DNA from: Fulvimonas sp. R45
Lineage (GTDB): Bacteria > Pseudomonadota > Gammaproteobacteria > Xanthomonadales > Rhodanobacteraceae
DNA: 64,000 nucleotides
Reading direction: 5' to 3'
Assembly: GCF_030504985.1 (NCBI RefSeq)
Contig: NZ_JASERU010000013.1
Coordinates: forward strand, 1 to 64,000
Shown piece after piece: positions 8,657 through 17,906 of this stretch. Below the pieces are notes generated by a model that saw only the letters and a program-made list of their open reading frames with translations, had not been told where the DNA came from and made no database searches. Position 1 is the stretch's first letter, and each line of letters opens with the position of its first letter. A program made the position numbers and the translations under genes.

Positions 8657-10990
8657 TCAGAACGGCAGCTTCAGCCCCGGCTCGACCCGCAGCAGCTGTT
8701 CGCGGAACACCTGCTGGATGCGCGTGAGCGCCGCCTCGCTGTCGGCGTCGAAGCGCAGCACCAGCACCGGCGTGGTGTTGGAGGCGCGCACCAGGCCCCA
8801 GCCGTCCGGCCAGTCGGCGCGAACGCCGTCGATGGTGACCAGGGTGGCGTCGCCGAACTGCGCCTGCGCCTTGAACTTCTCCATGAAGCGGTAGTGCTCG
8901 CCCTCGGCCAGCTCGATCTTCAGCTCGGGGGTGGAGACGCCCTTGGGCAGGGTGGCGAAGATCGCCTCCGGCGTGCGCCCCTCCAGGTCGCCGGCGAGGA
9001 TCTCCAGCAGCCGCGCGCCGGCGTAGATGCCATCGTCGAAGCCGTACCAGCGTTCCTTGAAGAAGAAGTGGCCGCTCATCTCGCCGGCCAGTTCGGCGCC
9101 GGTCTCGCGCATCTTGGCCTTGATCAGCGAATGGCCGGTGCGCCACATCAGCGGGCTGCCGCCGGCTTCCAGCACCTGGCCCTTCAGGTGGCCGGTGCAC
9201 TTCACGTCGTAGATGATCGTGGCGCCGGGCTGGCGCGACAGCACGTCGCGCGCGAACAGCATCAGCAGGCGGTCGGGGTAGACGATCTCGCCGTCCTTGG
9301 TCACCACGCCGAGGCGGTCGCCGTCGCCGTCGAAGGCCACGCCGAGGTCGGCGCCGACCTGCTTCACCGCGAGCACCAGGTCCTCCAGGTTGTGCGGGTC
9401 GGACGGATCCGGATGGTGGTTGGGGAAGTGGCCGTCCACCTCGCAGTACAGCGGCACCACCTTGCAGCCGATCGCCTCCAGCACCTGCGGCACCACCGCG
9501 CCGGGGATGCCGTTGCCGCAGTCCGCCACCACCTTGAGCGCGCGCTCGGTCTGCACGTCGGAGGCGATCCGCTCGATGTAGTCGGGCACCACGTCCACGT
9601 GGCGCAGGCCGCCCTGGCCGTCGTCGTCCAGCGCGCCCTCGACGATGCGCCGGTACAGGTCCTGGATCGCGCCCTCGGACAGCGTCTCGCCGCCCACCAC
9701 GATCTTGAAGCCATTGTAGTCCGGCGGGTTGTGGCTGCCGGTCACCGCCACGCAGCTGCCGGTGTTGAAGCGGTAGGCGGCGAAGTAGATCACCGGCGTG
9801 GGCGCGGCGCCCACGTCAATCACGTCGATGCCGGCGGCGCGCAGGCCGTCGGCCAGGGCGCCGGCCAGCTCGGGGCCGGACAGGCGCCCGTCGCGGCCCA
9901 CCACGATCTCGCGCAGACCCTTCTCGCGCATGACCATGCCGATCGCCTGGCCCAGCGCCTTGGCCACCTGCGCGGTGAGCGTCGTGCCGACCACGCCGCG
10001 TACGTCGTAGGCGCGGAAGATGCCGGGGTCGACCTCGGCGGGGCTCGCCGCCGGCGGCTGCGGCGCGGGACGGGCGGCCGGCGGGCGCGGGACGGCCGGC
10101 GCGCGGGGCGGACGTTGTTCGGACACGGACGACACTTGGGGTTCCTCGAAAGTTGAAGGTTCCGGCGCACGCGCACGCGCGCGGCGCCACAGCAGCCAGC
10201 CGCCGCCGCCCAGCCCCAGCAGGGCCAGCAGCAGCGCCAACGCCAGCGACTGCGTCAGCACGATGTAGGCGCCGGGCTGCGCCACCGCCACGCTGAGCGT
10301 GCTGCCCGGCACCGGCTTGCCCACGGCTTCCACCTCGCCGGCGATGCTGCCGTGCGAGAGCAGCGCCAGGGCGCCGTTGTCGCCGTCCTGCTGCAGCACC
10401 AGTCTGCCGCCGCTTGGCGGAACCGCGTCGAAACGCCGCTGCAGCGGCGCGAACGGCAACTCGATCCAGGCCCAGGCCACCGGCCGCCGACCGGGGCCCA
10501 CCGGCAGCACCTCGCTCAGCCGGCGGCCGTCGCCGCCGTGCGGGATCGTCTGCATCGGCGGCACGCCATCGGCGCTCTGCGCGGCCATCAGCTGCGCCGC
10601 CTTGGCGTAGCCGAACTGGCGGTAGTTGGCGTGCAGCACCTCGTCGAGGCTGCCGCTGTACAGCTCCAGCTGCAGCGCCTGCGGCAGCCGTTGGCGCAAG
10701 GCGACGGCCGCCGCAGCGGGGTCGGCCTGCACCCGCACGGGATCGACGCCGGCCAGCGCCTGCGCCAGCTGCGTGCGTTCGCGCGCGATTTCCGCCGCCA
10801 GCACCTGCACGGCCTGGTCCCGGGCCTGGTTCACCCGCGCCGTGGCGCGGCCCTGGTCGGCGATCAGCCAGGCCTGCCAGGCGCAGAACAGGCCGCCCAG
10901 CAGCAGCACGGTGGCGCCGGCCAGCGACAGCAGGCGGCCTGCGTCGAACTGCTTCGCCGTGCGCTGCCATCGCGCGAGGTTCATCGTCAT
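8657..10990 (-). CDS. algC: Membrane-anchored phosphomannomutase/phosphoglucomutase
   Basis: Interconverts hexose 6- and 1-phosphates, making mannose-1-P and glucose-1-P for LPS and exopolysaccharide. The 777-aa protein is about 310 residues longer than classical AlgC. It has a TM helix at about 21-40, a predicted periplasmic domain, a second TM helix at about 230-250 and a proline-rich linker. The mutase domain starts at about 320 (PGIFRAYDVRGVVG). The phosphorylated serine is S419 in VTGSHNPPDYNG. The metal loop DGDGD is at 554-558, and the sugar-binding GEMSGHFFF and terminal RASNTTPVL motifs are present. The start at 10990 has a strong purine-rich site upstream (GGGGGCGGGAC). I recall this fused architecture in other Xanthomonadales; the periplasmic part may sense something, but that is speculation. 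Confidence 0.92.
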   Translation of the reverse strand: MTMNLARWQRTAKQFDAGRLLSLAGATVLLLGGLFCAWQAWLIADQGRATARVNQARDQAVQVLAAEIARERTQLAQALAGVDPVRVQADPAAAAVALRQRLPQALQLELYSGSLDEVLHANYRQFGYAKAAQLMAAQSADGVPPMQTIPHGGDGRRLSEVLPVGPGRRPVAWAWIELPFAPLQRRFDAVPPSGGRLVLQQDGDNGALALLSHGSIAGEVEAVGKPVPGSTLSVAVAQPGAYIVLTQSLALALLLALLGLGGGGWLLWRRARARAPEPSTFEEPQVSSVSEQRPPRAPAVPRPPAARPAPQPPAASPAEVDPGIFRAYDVRGVVGTTLTAQVAKALGQAIGMVMREKGLREIVVGRDGRLSGPELAGALADGLRAAGIDVIDVGAAPTPVIYFAAYRFNTGSCVAVTGSHNPPDYNGFKIVVGGETLSEGAIQDLYRRIVEGALDDDGQGGLRHVDVVPDYIERIASDVQTERALKVVADCGNGIPGAVVPQVLEAIGCKVVPLYCEVDGHFPNHHPDPSDPHNLEDLVLAVKQVGADLGVAFDGDGDRLGVVTKDGEIVYPDRLLMLFARDVLSRQPGATIIYDVKCTGHLKGQVLEAGGSPLMWRTGHSLIKAKMRETGAELAGEMSGHFFFKERWYGFDDGIYAGARLLEILAGDLEGRTPEAIFATLPKGVSTPELKIELAEGEHYRFMEKFKAQAQFGDATLVTIDGVRADWPDGWGLVRASNTTPVLVLRFDADSEAALTRIQQVFREQLLRVEPGLKLPF

Positions 10991-11022
10991 GTCCCGCCCC
11001 CACAGGTCCAGACCGAAAGCAC

Positions 11023-11478
11023 CTAGTGTCGCCCGGTGGAACCAAAACCGCCTTCGCCGCGCGCCGAGGGCGTGAACTCCGTCACCTGCTTCAGCCGCGC
11101 CTGCGCCACCGGCACCAGCAGCAGCTGGGCGACGCGCTCGCCCACCGCGATGGTGTAGGGCTGCGGGCCGCGGTTCCAGCAGGAGATCATCAGCGGGCCC
11201 TGGTAGTCCGCGTCGATCACGCCGACCAGGTTGCCCATCACCAGGCCATGTTTGTGGCCCAGCCCGGAACGCGGCACCACCAGGGCGCACCAGCCCGGGT
11301 CGCCGATGTGGATGGCGATGCCGCTGGGCACCAACGCGCTGTCGCCCGGCTGCAGGGTCAGTGGCGCGTCGATCGCGGCGCGCAGGTCCATGCCCGCGCT
11401 GCCAGCGGTGGCCGGTTCGGGCAACGGGATGCTGTCGCCCAGCCGCGGGTCGAGGACCTTCAGCTCGACGTCGATCAT
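11023..11478 (-). CDS. dut: Deoxyuridine 5'-triphosphate nucleotidohydrolase
   Basis: Trimeric dUTPase (151 aa) that hydrolyses dUTP to dUMP, keeping uracil out of DNA and supplying thymidylate synthesis. All family motifs are visible: [37 protein letters not shown] and the C-terminal P-loop-like GEGGFGSTG. The start ATG at 11478 overlaps the coaBC stop by 4 bp (ATGA), giving translational coupling, a pairing also found in other gammaproteobacteria. algC follows downstream on the same strand. Confidence 0.97.
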   Translation of the reverse strand: MIDVELKVLDPRLGDSIPLPEPATAGSAGMDLRAAIDAPLTLQPGDSALVPSGIAIHIGDPGWCALVVPRSGLGHKHGLVMGNLVGVIDADYQGPLMISCWNRGPQPYTIAVGERVAQLLLVPVAQARLKQVTEFTPSARGEGGFGSTGRH

Positions 11479-12680
11479 GCGCGCGACGCCTTGTAGCGCG
11501 CCGCCACCTCGGCCACCAGCTGGCGCGCCAGCTCGGCCTTGCCGGTGCGCGGCAGCTCCAGTTCGCCGTCGGCCCAGTACAGGGTGAGCGCGTTGTCGGC
11601 GGTCTCGAAGCCCAGCCCGCCGCCGACCTGGTTGGCGGCGATCATGTCCAGCCCCTTGCGCGCCAGCTTGCCGCGCGCATAGGCCGCCACGTCGTGGGTC
11701 TCGGCGGCGAAGCCGACCAGGAACGGATGCCGCGGCCGTGCCGACAGGCTGGCGAGGATGTCGGGGTTCTCCGCCAGCTGCAGCACCAGGTCGGCGCCGG
11801 CCTGCTTCTTCAGCTTGCGCTCGGCCACCTCGGCCGGACGATAGTCCCCCACCGCGGCGGCGCCGACGTAGATGTCCGCCCGTGCGCAGGCGTCGAGCAC
11901 CGCCGCCTGCATCTGCGCCGCGCTGCGCACGTCGACGCGCGCGGCCACGCCGGGCGGCGTGGGCAGGCTTACCGGCCCGGCCACCAGGGTGACCCGCGCG
12001 CCGGCCTCGGCGGCAGCCTGCGCCACCGCGAAGCCCATCTTGCCGGAGCTGCGGTTGCCGATGAAACGCACCGGGTCGATGTCCTCGAAGGTGGGGCCGG
12101 CGCTGACCACCACGTCCAGCCCGGCCAGCGCGCCGTCGCCGAACGAGGCCGCCAGCGCGTCGCGCAGCTCGTGCGGCTCCAGCATGCGGCCGGAGCCCAC
12201 GTCGCCGCAGGCCTGCTCGCCCGCCGCCGGCCCCAGCACGTGCACGCCGCGCGCGCGCAGCGTGGCCAGGTTGGCCTGCACCGCCGGGTGCGCCCACATC
12301 TGCTGGTTCATCGCCGGCGCCAAGTACAGCGGCGCGGCACTGGCCAGGCACAGCGTGGCCAGCAGGTCGTCGGCGTGGCCATGGGCCAACCGCGCGATCG
12401 CGTCGGCGCTGGCCGGCGCGACCAGGATGCGCTCGGCCCAGCGCGCCAGCTCGATGTGGCCCATCGCCGCCTCGGCCTGCTCGTCCCACAGGCTGGTGCG
12501 CACCGGCTGGCCGGACAAGGCCTGGAACGTGGCCACGCCGACGAAATGCGTGGCGCCCGCGGTCATCACCACGCGCACCTCGGCGCCCCGCTCGCGCAGG
12601 CGCCGGACCAGTTCGCAGGACTTGTAGGCGGCGATGCCGCCGGACACTCCGAGCAGGATGCGACGATTGGCTAGGCTCAT
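11475..12680 (-). CDS. coaBC: Bifunctional phosphopantothenoylcysteine decarboxylase/synthetase
   Basis: Two-step coenzyme A enzyme (401 aa). The N-terminal CoaC flavoprotein half has catalytic H75 in GHIELARWA, the PAMN motif at 122-125 and C158 in GEQACGDVG. The C-terminal CoaB half (about 190-401) carries [10 protein letters not shown] and the CTP-dependent ligase core. Start [15 protein letters not shown] at 12680. dut overlaps downstream by 4 bp. The gene diverges from radC with 95 bp between the starts. Confidence 0.97.
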   Translation of the reverse strand: MSLANRRILLGVSGGIAAYKSCELVRRLRERGAEVRVVMTAGATHFVGVATFQALSGQPVRTSLWDEQAEAAMGHIELARWAERILVAPASADAIARLAHGHADDLLATLCLASAAPLYLAPAMNQQMWAHPAVQANLATLRARGVHVLGPAAGEQACGDVGSGRMLEPHELRDALAASFGDGALAGLDVVVSAGPTFEDIDPVRFIGNRSSGKMGFAVAQAAAEAGARVTLVAGPVSLPTPPGVAARVDVRSAAQMQAAVLDACARADIYVGAAAVGDYRPAEVAERKLKKQAGADLVLQLAENPDILASLSARPRHPFLVGFAAETHDVAAYARGKLARKGLDMIAANQVGGGLGFETADNALTLYWADGELELPRTGKAELARQLVAEVAARYKASRA

Positions 12681-12775
12681 GTAAGTAAGCGCTGACTGAC
12701 GTTCAGCCCTAGCTTACTGGATTCGCCCGGCTTTCCCGCTGCCGTCTTCGCGCCCCGGCCCGCATGCTGGCGGGC

Positions 12776-13447
12776 ATGAGCATCCGCAACTGGCCCGAGG
12801 GCGAACGTCCCCGCGAGAAACTGCTGGCGCGCGGCAGCGCCGCGTTGTCCGACGCCGAACTGCTGGCCGTGCTGCTGGGCAGCGGCGTGCGCGGCAAGGA
12901 CGCCATCGCGCTGGGCCGCGAGCTGCTGGCCGGCACCGGCAGCCTGGGCGCCCTGCTCGGCCGGCCGGACCGGGCCGTGCGCGCCACCGGCCTGGGCCCG
13001 GCCAAGCGCGCCCGCATCGCCGCCGCGCTGGAACTGGCCCGGCGCAGCCTGGCCGAGCAGTTGGCCGAGCGCCCGAGCCTGGGCAACCCGCGCGACAGCG
13101 GCGCATTCCTCAGCGCCCGCCTGCGCCACCTGCCCTACGAGGTGTTCGCCTGCCTGTACCTGGACAACCGCCACCGCGTGCTGGCCTTCGAGGAACTGTT
13201 CCGCGGCACCGTGGATGGCGCCAGCGTGCACCCTCGCGAAGTGGTGCGTGCCTGCCTGCACCACAACGCCTGCGCGGTGATCTTCGCGCACAACCATCCT
13301 AGCGGCGTGGCCGAGCCCAGCGCCGCCGACCGCGCGATCACCCACGAACTGCGCGACGCGCTGAAGCTGGTCGGCGTGCGCGTGCTGGACCACCTGGTGA
13401 TCGGTGCCGGCGCGCCGGTGTCGATGGCCGCACGCGGCCTGATCTAG
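12776..13447 (+). CDS. radC: RadC family JAB/MPN-domain protein
   Basis: A 223-aa protein with N-terminal helix-hairpin-helix (about 25-95) and a C-terminal JAB1/MPN-type metalloprotease-like domain. The zinc motif HNHPSGVAEPSAADR is near residue 175, and the conserved glutamate is in the ELFRGTVDGASVHPRE stretch. Historically linked to DNA repair, but the true cellular function is unresolved. The start at 12776 (MSIRNWPEGERP) was preferred to an ATG 12 bp upstream because it matches the family N-terminus. Confidence 0.94.
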   Translation: MSIRNWPEGERPREKLLARGSAALSDAELLAVLLGSGVRGKDAIALGRELLAGTGSLGALLGRPDRAVRATGLGPAKRARIAAALELARRSLAEQLAERPSLGNPRDSGAFLSARLRHLPYEVFACLYLDNRHRVLAFEELFRGTVDGASVHPREVVRACLHHNACAVIFAHNHPSGVAEPSAADRAITHELRDALKLVGVRVLDHLVIGAGAPVSMAARGLI

Positions 13448-13455
13448 GGAGGCGC

Positions 13456-13488
13456 AAAAAAAACGGCGCGGACCGTGGGTCCGCGCCG
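13456..13488 (-). terminator. Intrinsic terminator on the minus strand
   Basis: A perfect 11-bp stem (CGGCGCGGACC, loop GTG, GGTCCGCGCCG at 13464-13488) is flanked on the left by eight A residues (13456-13463). On the minus strand this reads as a hairpin followed by eight T residues, a textbook terminator. In the plus direction there is no T tract, so it does not clearly serve radC. No minus-strand gene is annotated upstream of it, because argS on the right is on the plus strand. Confidence 0.75.
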
Positions 13489-13769
13489 CGGCTGCCGGGG
13501 GGGAGGGGCGCAGCCATCGCCGTATCGCACCGACGGGGAGGTTCGGGGATACGCGACCAGTGTGGCCGCGCCGCGTGACGCGCGTGTGACACGCCAGACC
13601 GCGCCAGTGCGCGCCAACTTATGCACACACGCCCGGTGGCGCCGTTTGTCGGCCACGACCTCCCGCCGACATCAGGTTCACATCACAAGACATTGTTCTA
13701 CATATGTTTTTGTCCTGAAACTTCATTTCAGGGCCATGTCGGCCGGATTCCCGCGCCAGGCGAGGCAAC

Positions 13770-13812
13770 TTTCCCCACAGAGTTATCCACAGCGCTGTCC
13801 ACGTTGTCCCCG
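13770..13812 (+). promoter_or_regulatory. DnaA-box cluster upstream of argS
   Basis: A perfect DnaA 9-mer TTATCCACA is at 13783-13791. Degenerate relatives flank it: TTCCCCACA (13771-13779), CTGTCCACG (13795-13803) and TTGTCCCCG (13804-13812). An AT-rich stretch with a 7-bp inverted repeat (CCTGAAA/TTTCAGG, 13714-13732) lies 40 bp away. The 437-bp gap 13448-13884 otherwise holds the terminator above and the argS leader; no convincing small protein was found. This could be DnaA-mediated control of argS or a DnaA-titrating site. Confidence 0.5.
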
Positions 13813-13884
13813 GACGGCGCCGGGCGGGCTGGCATGGGCACGGTCTGTTACGATGCAGGGTTCCATCGAAGACGATCCCACCCC

Positions 13885-15573
13885 ATGAAGCAACCGCTGC
13901 GCGACCTGCTGCTGCAGGCCCTCCAGGCCCTGCGGAACGACGGCACCCTGCCCGCCGACCTCGACCCGCCCGGGTTCGTGATCGAACGCGCGCGCAGCCG
14001 CGAGCACGGCGATTTCGCCACCAACCTGGCGATGCTGCTGGCCAAGCCGGCGCGCGCCAAACCGCGCGAGCTGGCCGAGAAGCTGGTCGCCGCGCTGCCG
14101 GCCAGCCCGCTGCTGGCGAAGGTGGAGATCGCCGGGCCCGGCTTCATCAACTTCTTCCTCGCTCCCGGGGCCTACCACGCCGAGGTGCGGCGCGTGTTCG
14201 CCGAAGCCGCCGCCTACGGCCGCAATGCCAGCGGCGCCGGCCGCACCGTGGGCGTGGAGTTCGTCTCCGCCAATCCCACCGGCCCCCTGCACGTGGGCCA
14301 CGGCCGCAATGCCGCGCTGGGCGACTGCGTGGCGCGCCTGCTGGAAGCCAGCGGCTGGGACGTGAAGCGCGAGTTCTACTACAACGACGCCGGCGTGCAG
14401 ATCGCCAACCTGGCGACCTCGGTGCAGGCGCGCGCGCGCGGGCTGGCCCCGGGCGACGCCGGCTGGCCGGAGGACGGCTACCGCGGCGACTACATCGCCG
14501 ACGTGGCGCAAGCCTACCTGGCCGGCGACAGCGTCACCGTGGAAGGCCATACCGTCGCCGGCGCGAAGGACGCGGAGGACCTCGACGCGATCCGCGCCTT
14601 CGCCGTGGCCTACCTGCGCCGCGAGCAGGACCTGGACCTGAAGGCCTTCGGCGTCGGCTTCGACACCTACTTCCTGGAATCCTCGCTGTACGCCGACGGC
14701 AAGGTGGAGGAGGCCGTGCGCGAGCTGGTCGCCCACGGCCACACCTACGAGGACGGCGGCGCGCTGTGGCTGCGCAGCACCGACTTCGGCGACGACAAGG
14801 ACCGCGTGATGCGCAAGTCCGACGGCACCTACACCTACTTCGTGCCGGACGTGGCCTACCACCTGTCGAAGTGGCAGCGCGGCTACGGAAAGGCGATCAC
14901 CGTGCTGGGTTCGGACCACCACGGCTCGCTGGCGCGCGTGAAGGCCGGCCTGCAGGCGCTGGACGCCGGCATCCCCAAGGGCTACCCCGACTACCTGCTG
15001 TACCAGATGGTCACCGTGATGCGCGGCGGCGAGGAGGTGAAGATCTCCAAGCGCGCCGGCAGCTACGTCACCCTGCGCGACCTGATCGACGAGGTGGGCA
15101 AGGACGCCACGCGCTACTTCCTGATCTCGCGCAAGGGCGACTCGCAGCTGGTGTTCGACATCGACCTGGCCCGCTCGCAGACCAACGACAACCCGGTCTA
15201 CTACATCCAGTACGCCCATGCCCGCGTGTGCAGCGTGCTGCGCCAGGCCGGCGAGAAGGGGTTCACGTTCGACCCGGATAATGGCCTGGCGCACCTGGCG
15301 CGGCTGGACAACGAGCACGAGCAGGACCTGCTGACCGAGCTGTCGAAGTACCCCGAGGTGGTGGAGGCCGCGGCGGCCGGCCTGGAGCCGCACCTGCTCG
15401 CCAACGGGCTGCGCGAACTGGCCAACGCCTTCCACGTCTACTACAACTCGCATCAGTTCCTGGTCCACGACGGGGACCTGCGCGACGCGCGGCTGGCGCT
15501 GGTGGTGGCGACCCGCCAGGTGCTGCGCAACGGTTTGGATTTGCTGGGCCTGGGCGCCCCGGAGAGCATGTGA
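13885..15573 (+). CDS. argS: Arginyl-tRNA synthetase
   Basis: Class I synthetase (562 aa) that charges tRNA-Arg. The N-terminal additional domain (about 1-110) is followed by the HIGH motif HVGH at 136-139 within [15 protein letters not shown]. The KMSKS equivalent is [10 protein letters not shown], normal for this family. A C-terminal anticodon-binding helical domain with DALRA-type end (LGLGAPESM) closes the protein. The start MKQPLRDLL at 13885 was chosen over the longer open frame from 13621, which would run through the DnaA boxes and has no family resemblance. The stop overlaps the next start (TGATG). Confidence 0.97.
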   Translation: MKQPLRDLLLQALQALRNDGTLPADLDPPGFVIERARSREHGDFATNLAMLLAKPARAKPRELAEKLVAALPASPLLAKVEIAGPGFINFFLAPGAYHAEVRRVFAEAAAYGRNASGAGRTVGVEFVSANPTGPLHVGHGRNAALGDCVARLLEASGWDVKREFYYNDAGVQIANLATSVQARARGLAPGDAGWPEDGYRGDYIADVAQAYLAGDSVTVEGHTVAGAKDAEDLDAIRAFAVAYLRREQDLDLKAFGVGFDTYFLESSLYADGKVEEAVRELVAHGHTYEDGGALWLRSTDFGDDKDRVMRKSDGTYTYFVPDVAYHLSKWQRGYGKAITVLGSDHHGSLARVKAGLQALDAGIPKGYPDYLLYQMVTVMRGGEEVKISKRAGSYVTLRDLIDEVGKDATRYFLISRKGDSQLVFDIDLARSQTNDNPVYYIQYAHARVCSVLRQAGEKGFTFDPDNGLAHLARLDNEHEQDLLTELSKYPEVVEAAAAGLEPHLLANGLRELANAFHVYYNSHQFLVHDGDLRDARLALVVATRQVLRNGLDLLGLGAPESM

Positions 15574-16265
15574 TGGCAGCACGCAAGGGCAAGGGCCGGC
15601 AGGCCGTGCGCAACAACGGCGGTGGATTCCCCAGCTGGGCCGGCGTGCTGATCGGCATCGCCATCGGCGCGGTGGTCGTGGTGATGCTGATGCGCCACTC
15701 GCTGATGCCGATGGCGCCCAAGGGCCCGCAGCCGAACGCGCAGGCCACCGCGCAGCCCGGCAGCGACGCCGGGCTGCAGCCCTCGTCCGGGGGCAGCGCG
15801 CCGCAGAAGCCGAAGTACGACTTCTACTCCGTGCTGTCGGAGAAGGAGGTGCGCATCCCCGACGCCGAGATCAGCGCGCAGGCCCGCGCCGAGCAGCAGC
15901 AGAAGCAGCAGGCCGCCTCCCAGCAGGCGCCGCAGCCCGCGACACCGCCACCCGCCGCCAACGCCCCGGCCGCGGTCACCCAGAACGTCACCGCCGCGCC
16001 GCCCTCGACCGTGCAGCCGGCCGCCACGGGCAACGGCTACCTGCTGCAGGTCGGCGCCTTTCCCGACGCCGCCGACGCGGAAGCGCTGAAGGCCAAGCTG
16101 GCGCTGCAGGGCTTCGTCGCCAACGTGCAACCGGTCAACGTGGGAGGCCAGACCTACCACCGCGTGCGCCTGGGGCCCTACCACTCCGCCACCAGCCTGG
16201 AATCGGTGAAGCAGCGGCTGGCGTCGGCGGGGATCCATGCGATCGCACTGAAGGAAGGCCGGTAG
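15573..16265 (+). CDS. SPOR-domain membrane protein (FtsN-like)
   Basis: A 230-aa bitopic inner-membrane protein: short basic cytoplasmic tail, one TM helix (GVLIGIAIGAVVVVMLM, about 22-40), a long Pro/Ala/Gln-rich periplasmic linker, and a C-terminal SPOR domain (about 150-230, LLQVGAFPDAADAEALKAKL). SPOR domains bind glycan strands lacking stem peptides and concentrate at the septum, so a division-associated role is likely. The ATG at 15573 overlaps the argS stop by one base; a GTG one codon earlier is possible. Pairing of argS with an FtsN-like gene is common in gammaproteobacteria. Confidence 0.85.
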   Translation: MAARKGKGRQAVRNNGGGFPSWAGVLIGIAIGAVVVVMLMRHSLMPMAPKGPQPNAQATAQPGSDAGLQPSSGGSAPQKPKYDFYSVLSEKEVRIPDAEISAQARAEQQQKQQAASQQAPQPATPPPAANAPAAVTQNVTAAPPSTVQPAATGNGYLLQVGAFPDAADAEALKAKLALQGFVANVQPVNVGGQTYHRVRLGPYHSATSLESVKQRLASAGIHAIALKEGR

Positions 16266-16353
16266 GCGCTCCCCTGCGCAACCGTCGGCGAAGGTACGTC
16301 TTCGCCGCCGCCGCGGGCTTTTCGCGCGCCGGGCGCGCTCCTACACTGGGCGG

Positions 16354-17106
16354 ATGACGACCAAGACTGCCTGGATCACCGGCGCCACCGCCGGCTTTGG
16401 CGCCGCCACCGTGGAACGCTTCGTCGCCGGCGGCTGGCGCGTGATCGCCAGCGGCCGGCGCGCCGAGCGGCTGCAGAAGCTGGTGGATGCCCACGGCGCC
16501 GACAAGGTGCACACGAACGCCTTCGACATCCGCGACGAAGCCGCGCTGCACGCCGCCGTCGACGCCCTGCCGCCCGCCTTCGCCGGCGTCGACCTGCTGG
16601 TCAACAACGCCGGCCTGGCGCTGGGTACCGCGCCGGCGCAACGGGCCGACCTGGCGCAGTGGAAGCAGATGATCGACACCAACGTCACCGCGCTGGCGGC
16701 GATGACCCACCTGTTGCTGCCCCGGCTGATCGAACGCCGCGGCGCCATCGTCAACATCAGCTCGATCGCCGGCAGCTACCCCTACCAGGGCGGCAACGTC
16801 TACGGCGCCACCAAGGCCTTCGTCACCCAGTTCTCGCAGAACCTGCGCGTGGACCTGCACGGCACCGGCGTGCGCGTCACCTCGATCGAGCCCGGCATGG
16901 CCGAGACCGAGTTCACCCTGGTGCGCACCGGCGGCGACCAGGCCGCGTCCGACACGCTCTACGCCGGCGTCCACCCGATCACCGCCGGCGACGTCGCCGA
17001 CACCATCTGGTGGATCGCCAACCTGCCGCCGCACCTCAACGTCAACCGCATCGAGATCATGCCAACCAACCAGTCGGCGGCGGGGCTGCAGGTGCATCGC
17101 GGCTGA
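16354..17106 (+). CDS. Short-chain dehydrogenase (YdfG-like)
   Basis: An NADP-type SDR of 250 aa, close in sequence style to YdfG/serine 3-dehydrogenase, which acts on 3-hydroxy acids and malonic semialdehyde. The cofactor motif TGATAGFG is at about 9-16, NNAG at about 84-87, and the catalytic residues S137 (NISSIAG), Y150 and K154 (YGATK) are all present. The start at 16354 gives MTTKTAWITGA. It converges on the HxlR gene with an 18-bp gap. The exact substrate is inferred. Confidence 0.82.
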   Translation: MTTKTAWITGATAGFGAATVERFVAGGWRVIASGRRAERLQKLVDAHGADKVHTNAFDIRDEAALHAAVDALPPAFAGVDLLVNNAGLALGTAPAQRADLAQWKQMIDTNVTALAAMTHLLLPRLIERRGAIVNISSIAGSYPYQGGNVYGATKAFVTQFSQNLRVDLHGTGVRVTSIEPGMAETEFTLVRTGGDQAASDTLYAGVHPITAGDVADTIWWIANLPPHLNVNRIEIMPTNQSAAGLQVHRG

Positions 17107-17124
17107 GCCGGGGCCCGCACGCGA

Positions 17125-17487
17125 TCAATCGCCCTCGCCTGCCGGGATTCCGTACTCCGCGCCCAGCGCGCGGTGGTGGACCTTGCCCCAGCTCGCCAGC
17201 GCATTCAGCGCCGGCCGCAGGCTGCGGCCAAATTCGGTCAGCCGGTAATCCATGCGCTGCCCCTGCGCGTCGCGCACCGTGCGGCGTATCAATCCGTCCG
17301 CCTCCAGTTGCCGCAGCTGCTGGCTGAGCACCTTGTGCGCCACCTGTGGCATGGCGACCTGGAAGTCGCTGAAGCGGCGGGACCGCGTCGACAGCAGCCA
17401 CAGGATCATCGGTTTCCACTTGCCGTGGATCAGGCTGAGCGTCACGTCGACGGGACAGGCGAATGTTTTCCGGCGAGCGGTGGCCAT
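17125..17487 (-). CDS. HxlR family transcriptional regulator
   Basis: A 120-aa winged-helix regulator. It has the typical N-terminal cysteine (FACPVDVTLSLI), then KWKPMILWLL, a recognition region (VAHKVLSQQLRQLEADGLI) and the wing (RMDYRLTEFGRSL). HxlR proteins often sense aldehydes, quinones or oxidants through that cysteine. The ATG at 17487 gives the conserved MATARRKTF start. It diverges from the monooxygenase/truncated globin pair, the obvious target. Confidence 0.9.
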   Translation of the reverse strand: MATARRKTFACPVDVTLSLIHGKWKPMILWLLSTRSRRFSDFQVAMPQVAHKVLSQQLRQLEADGLIRRTVRDAQGQRMDYRLTEFGRSLRPALNALASWGKVHHRALGAEYGIPAGEGD

Positions 17488-17594
17488 GCGGAAACCTGTG
17501 GGCGGGCGGCTTGGTAACTTTCCGGTGCGTATCTTTTCGCGCGGAAGCGGCGGGAGAATGCCAGGCATCGCCGCAACCCGTCGAGGGTCGAAGC
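17488..17594. promoter_or_regulatory. Divergent promoter region with HxlR-type direct repeats
   Basis: The 107-bp divergent gap contains GTAACTTT (17514-17521) and GTATCTTT (17529-17536), a direct repeat with 15-bp periodicity. HxlR-family operators commonly contain GTA/TAC elements, so this is a candidate site for the adjacent regulator. The assignment is by similarity and position only. Confidence 0.35.
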
Positions 17595-17906
17595 ATGATC
17601 GTGGAGTACATCCGCTACAAGATCCCGTCGGCGGACGCCGCCCGCTTCGAACAGGACTACGCCGAGGCCGGACGCAGCCTGGACGCTTCGCCGCATTGCC
17701 TGGGCTACGAGCTGGCCGGCTGCCTGGACGAGCCGCAAAGCTACATCCTGCGCATCCTGTGGGACTCGGTGGGCGGCCACATGCAGGGCTTCCGCGGCAG
17801 CGCCGAGTTCCGCAGCTTCTTCGCCGCGATCAAGCCCTACGTCGGCATGATCGAGGAGATGCGCCATTACCGCGCCACGGCGGTGCAGCGGACGAAGACG
17901 CCATGA
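17595..17906 (+). CDS. Antibiotic biosynthesis monooxygenase-fold protein
   Basis: A 103-aa ABM/ferredoxin-like alpha-beta barrel protein: VEYIRYKIPSADAARFEQDY, then ESPHCLGYE-like and SYILRILWDSVGGHMQGF segments typical of the dimeric cofactor-free monooxygenase or YgiN-type quinol-oxidising family. The start at 17595 begins directly with MIVEYIRYK. The stop overlaps the truncated globin start (ATGA), so the two are translated together. A stress or quinone detoxification role under HxlR control is plausible. Confidence 0.8.
   Translation: MIVEYIRYKIPSADAARFEQDYAEAGRSLDASPHCLGYELAGCLDEPQSYILRILWDSVGGHMQGFRGSAEFRSFFAAIKPYVGMIEEMRHYRATAVQRTKTP

Noticed and set aside
13444-13656. 70-codon minus-strand protein
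   Set aside because: It reads through the terminator hairpin and is Arg/Pro-rich noise.
13448-13884. Chromosomal origin of replication
   Set aside because: Only one perfect DnaA box, no dnaA, rpmH or dnaN nearby; reported as a cluster only.
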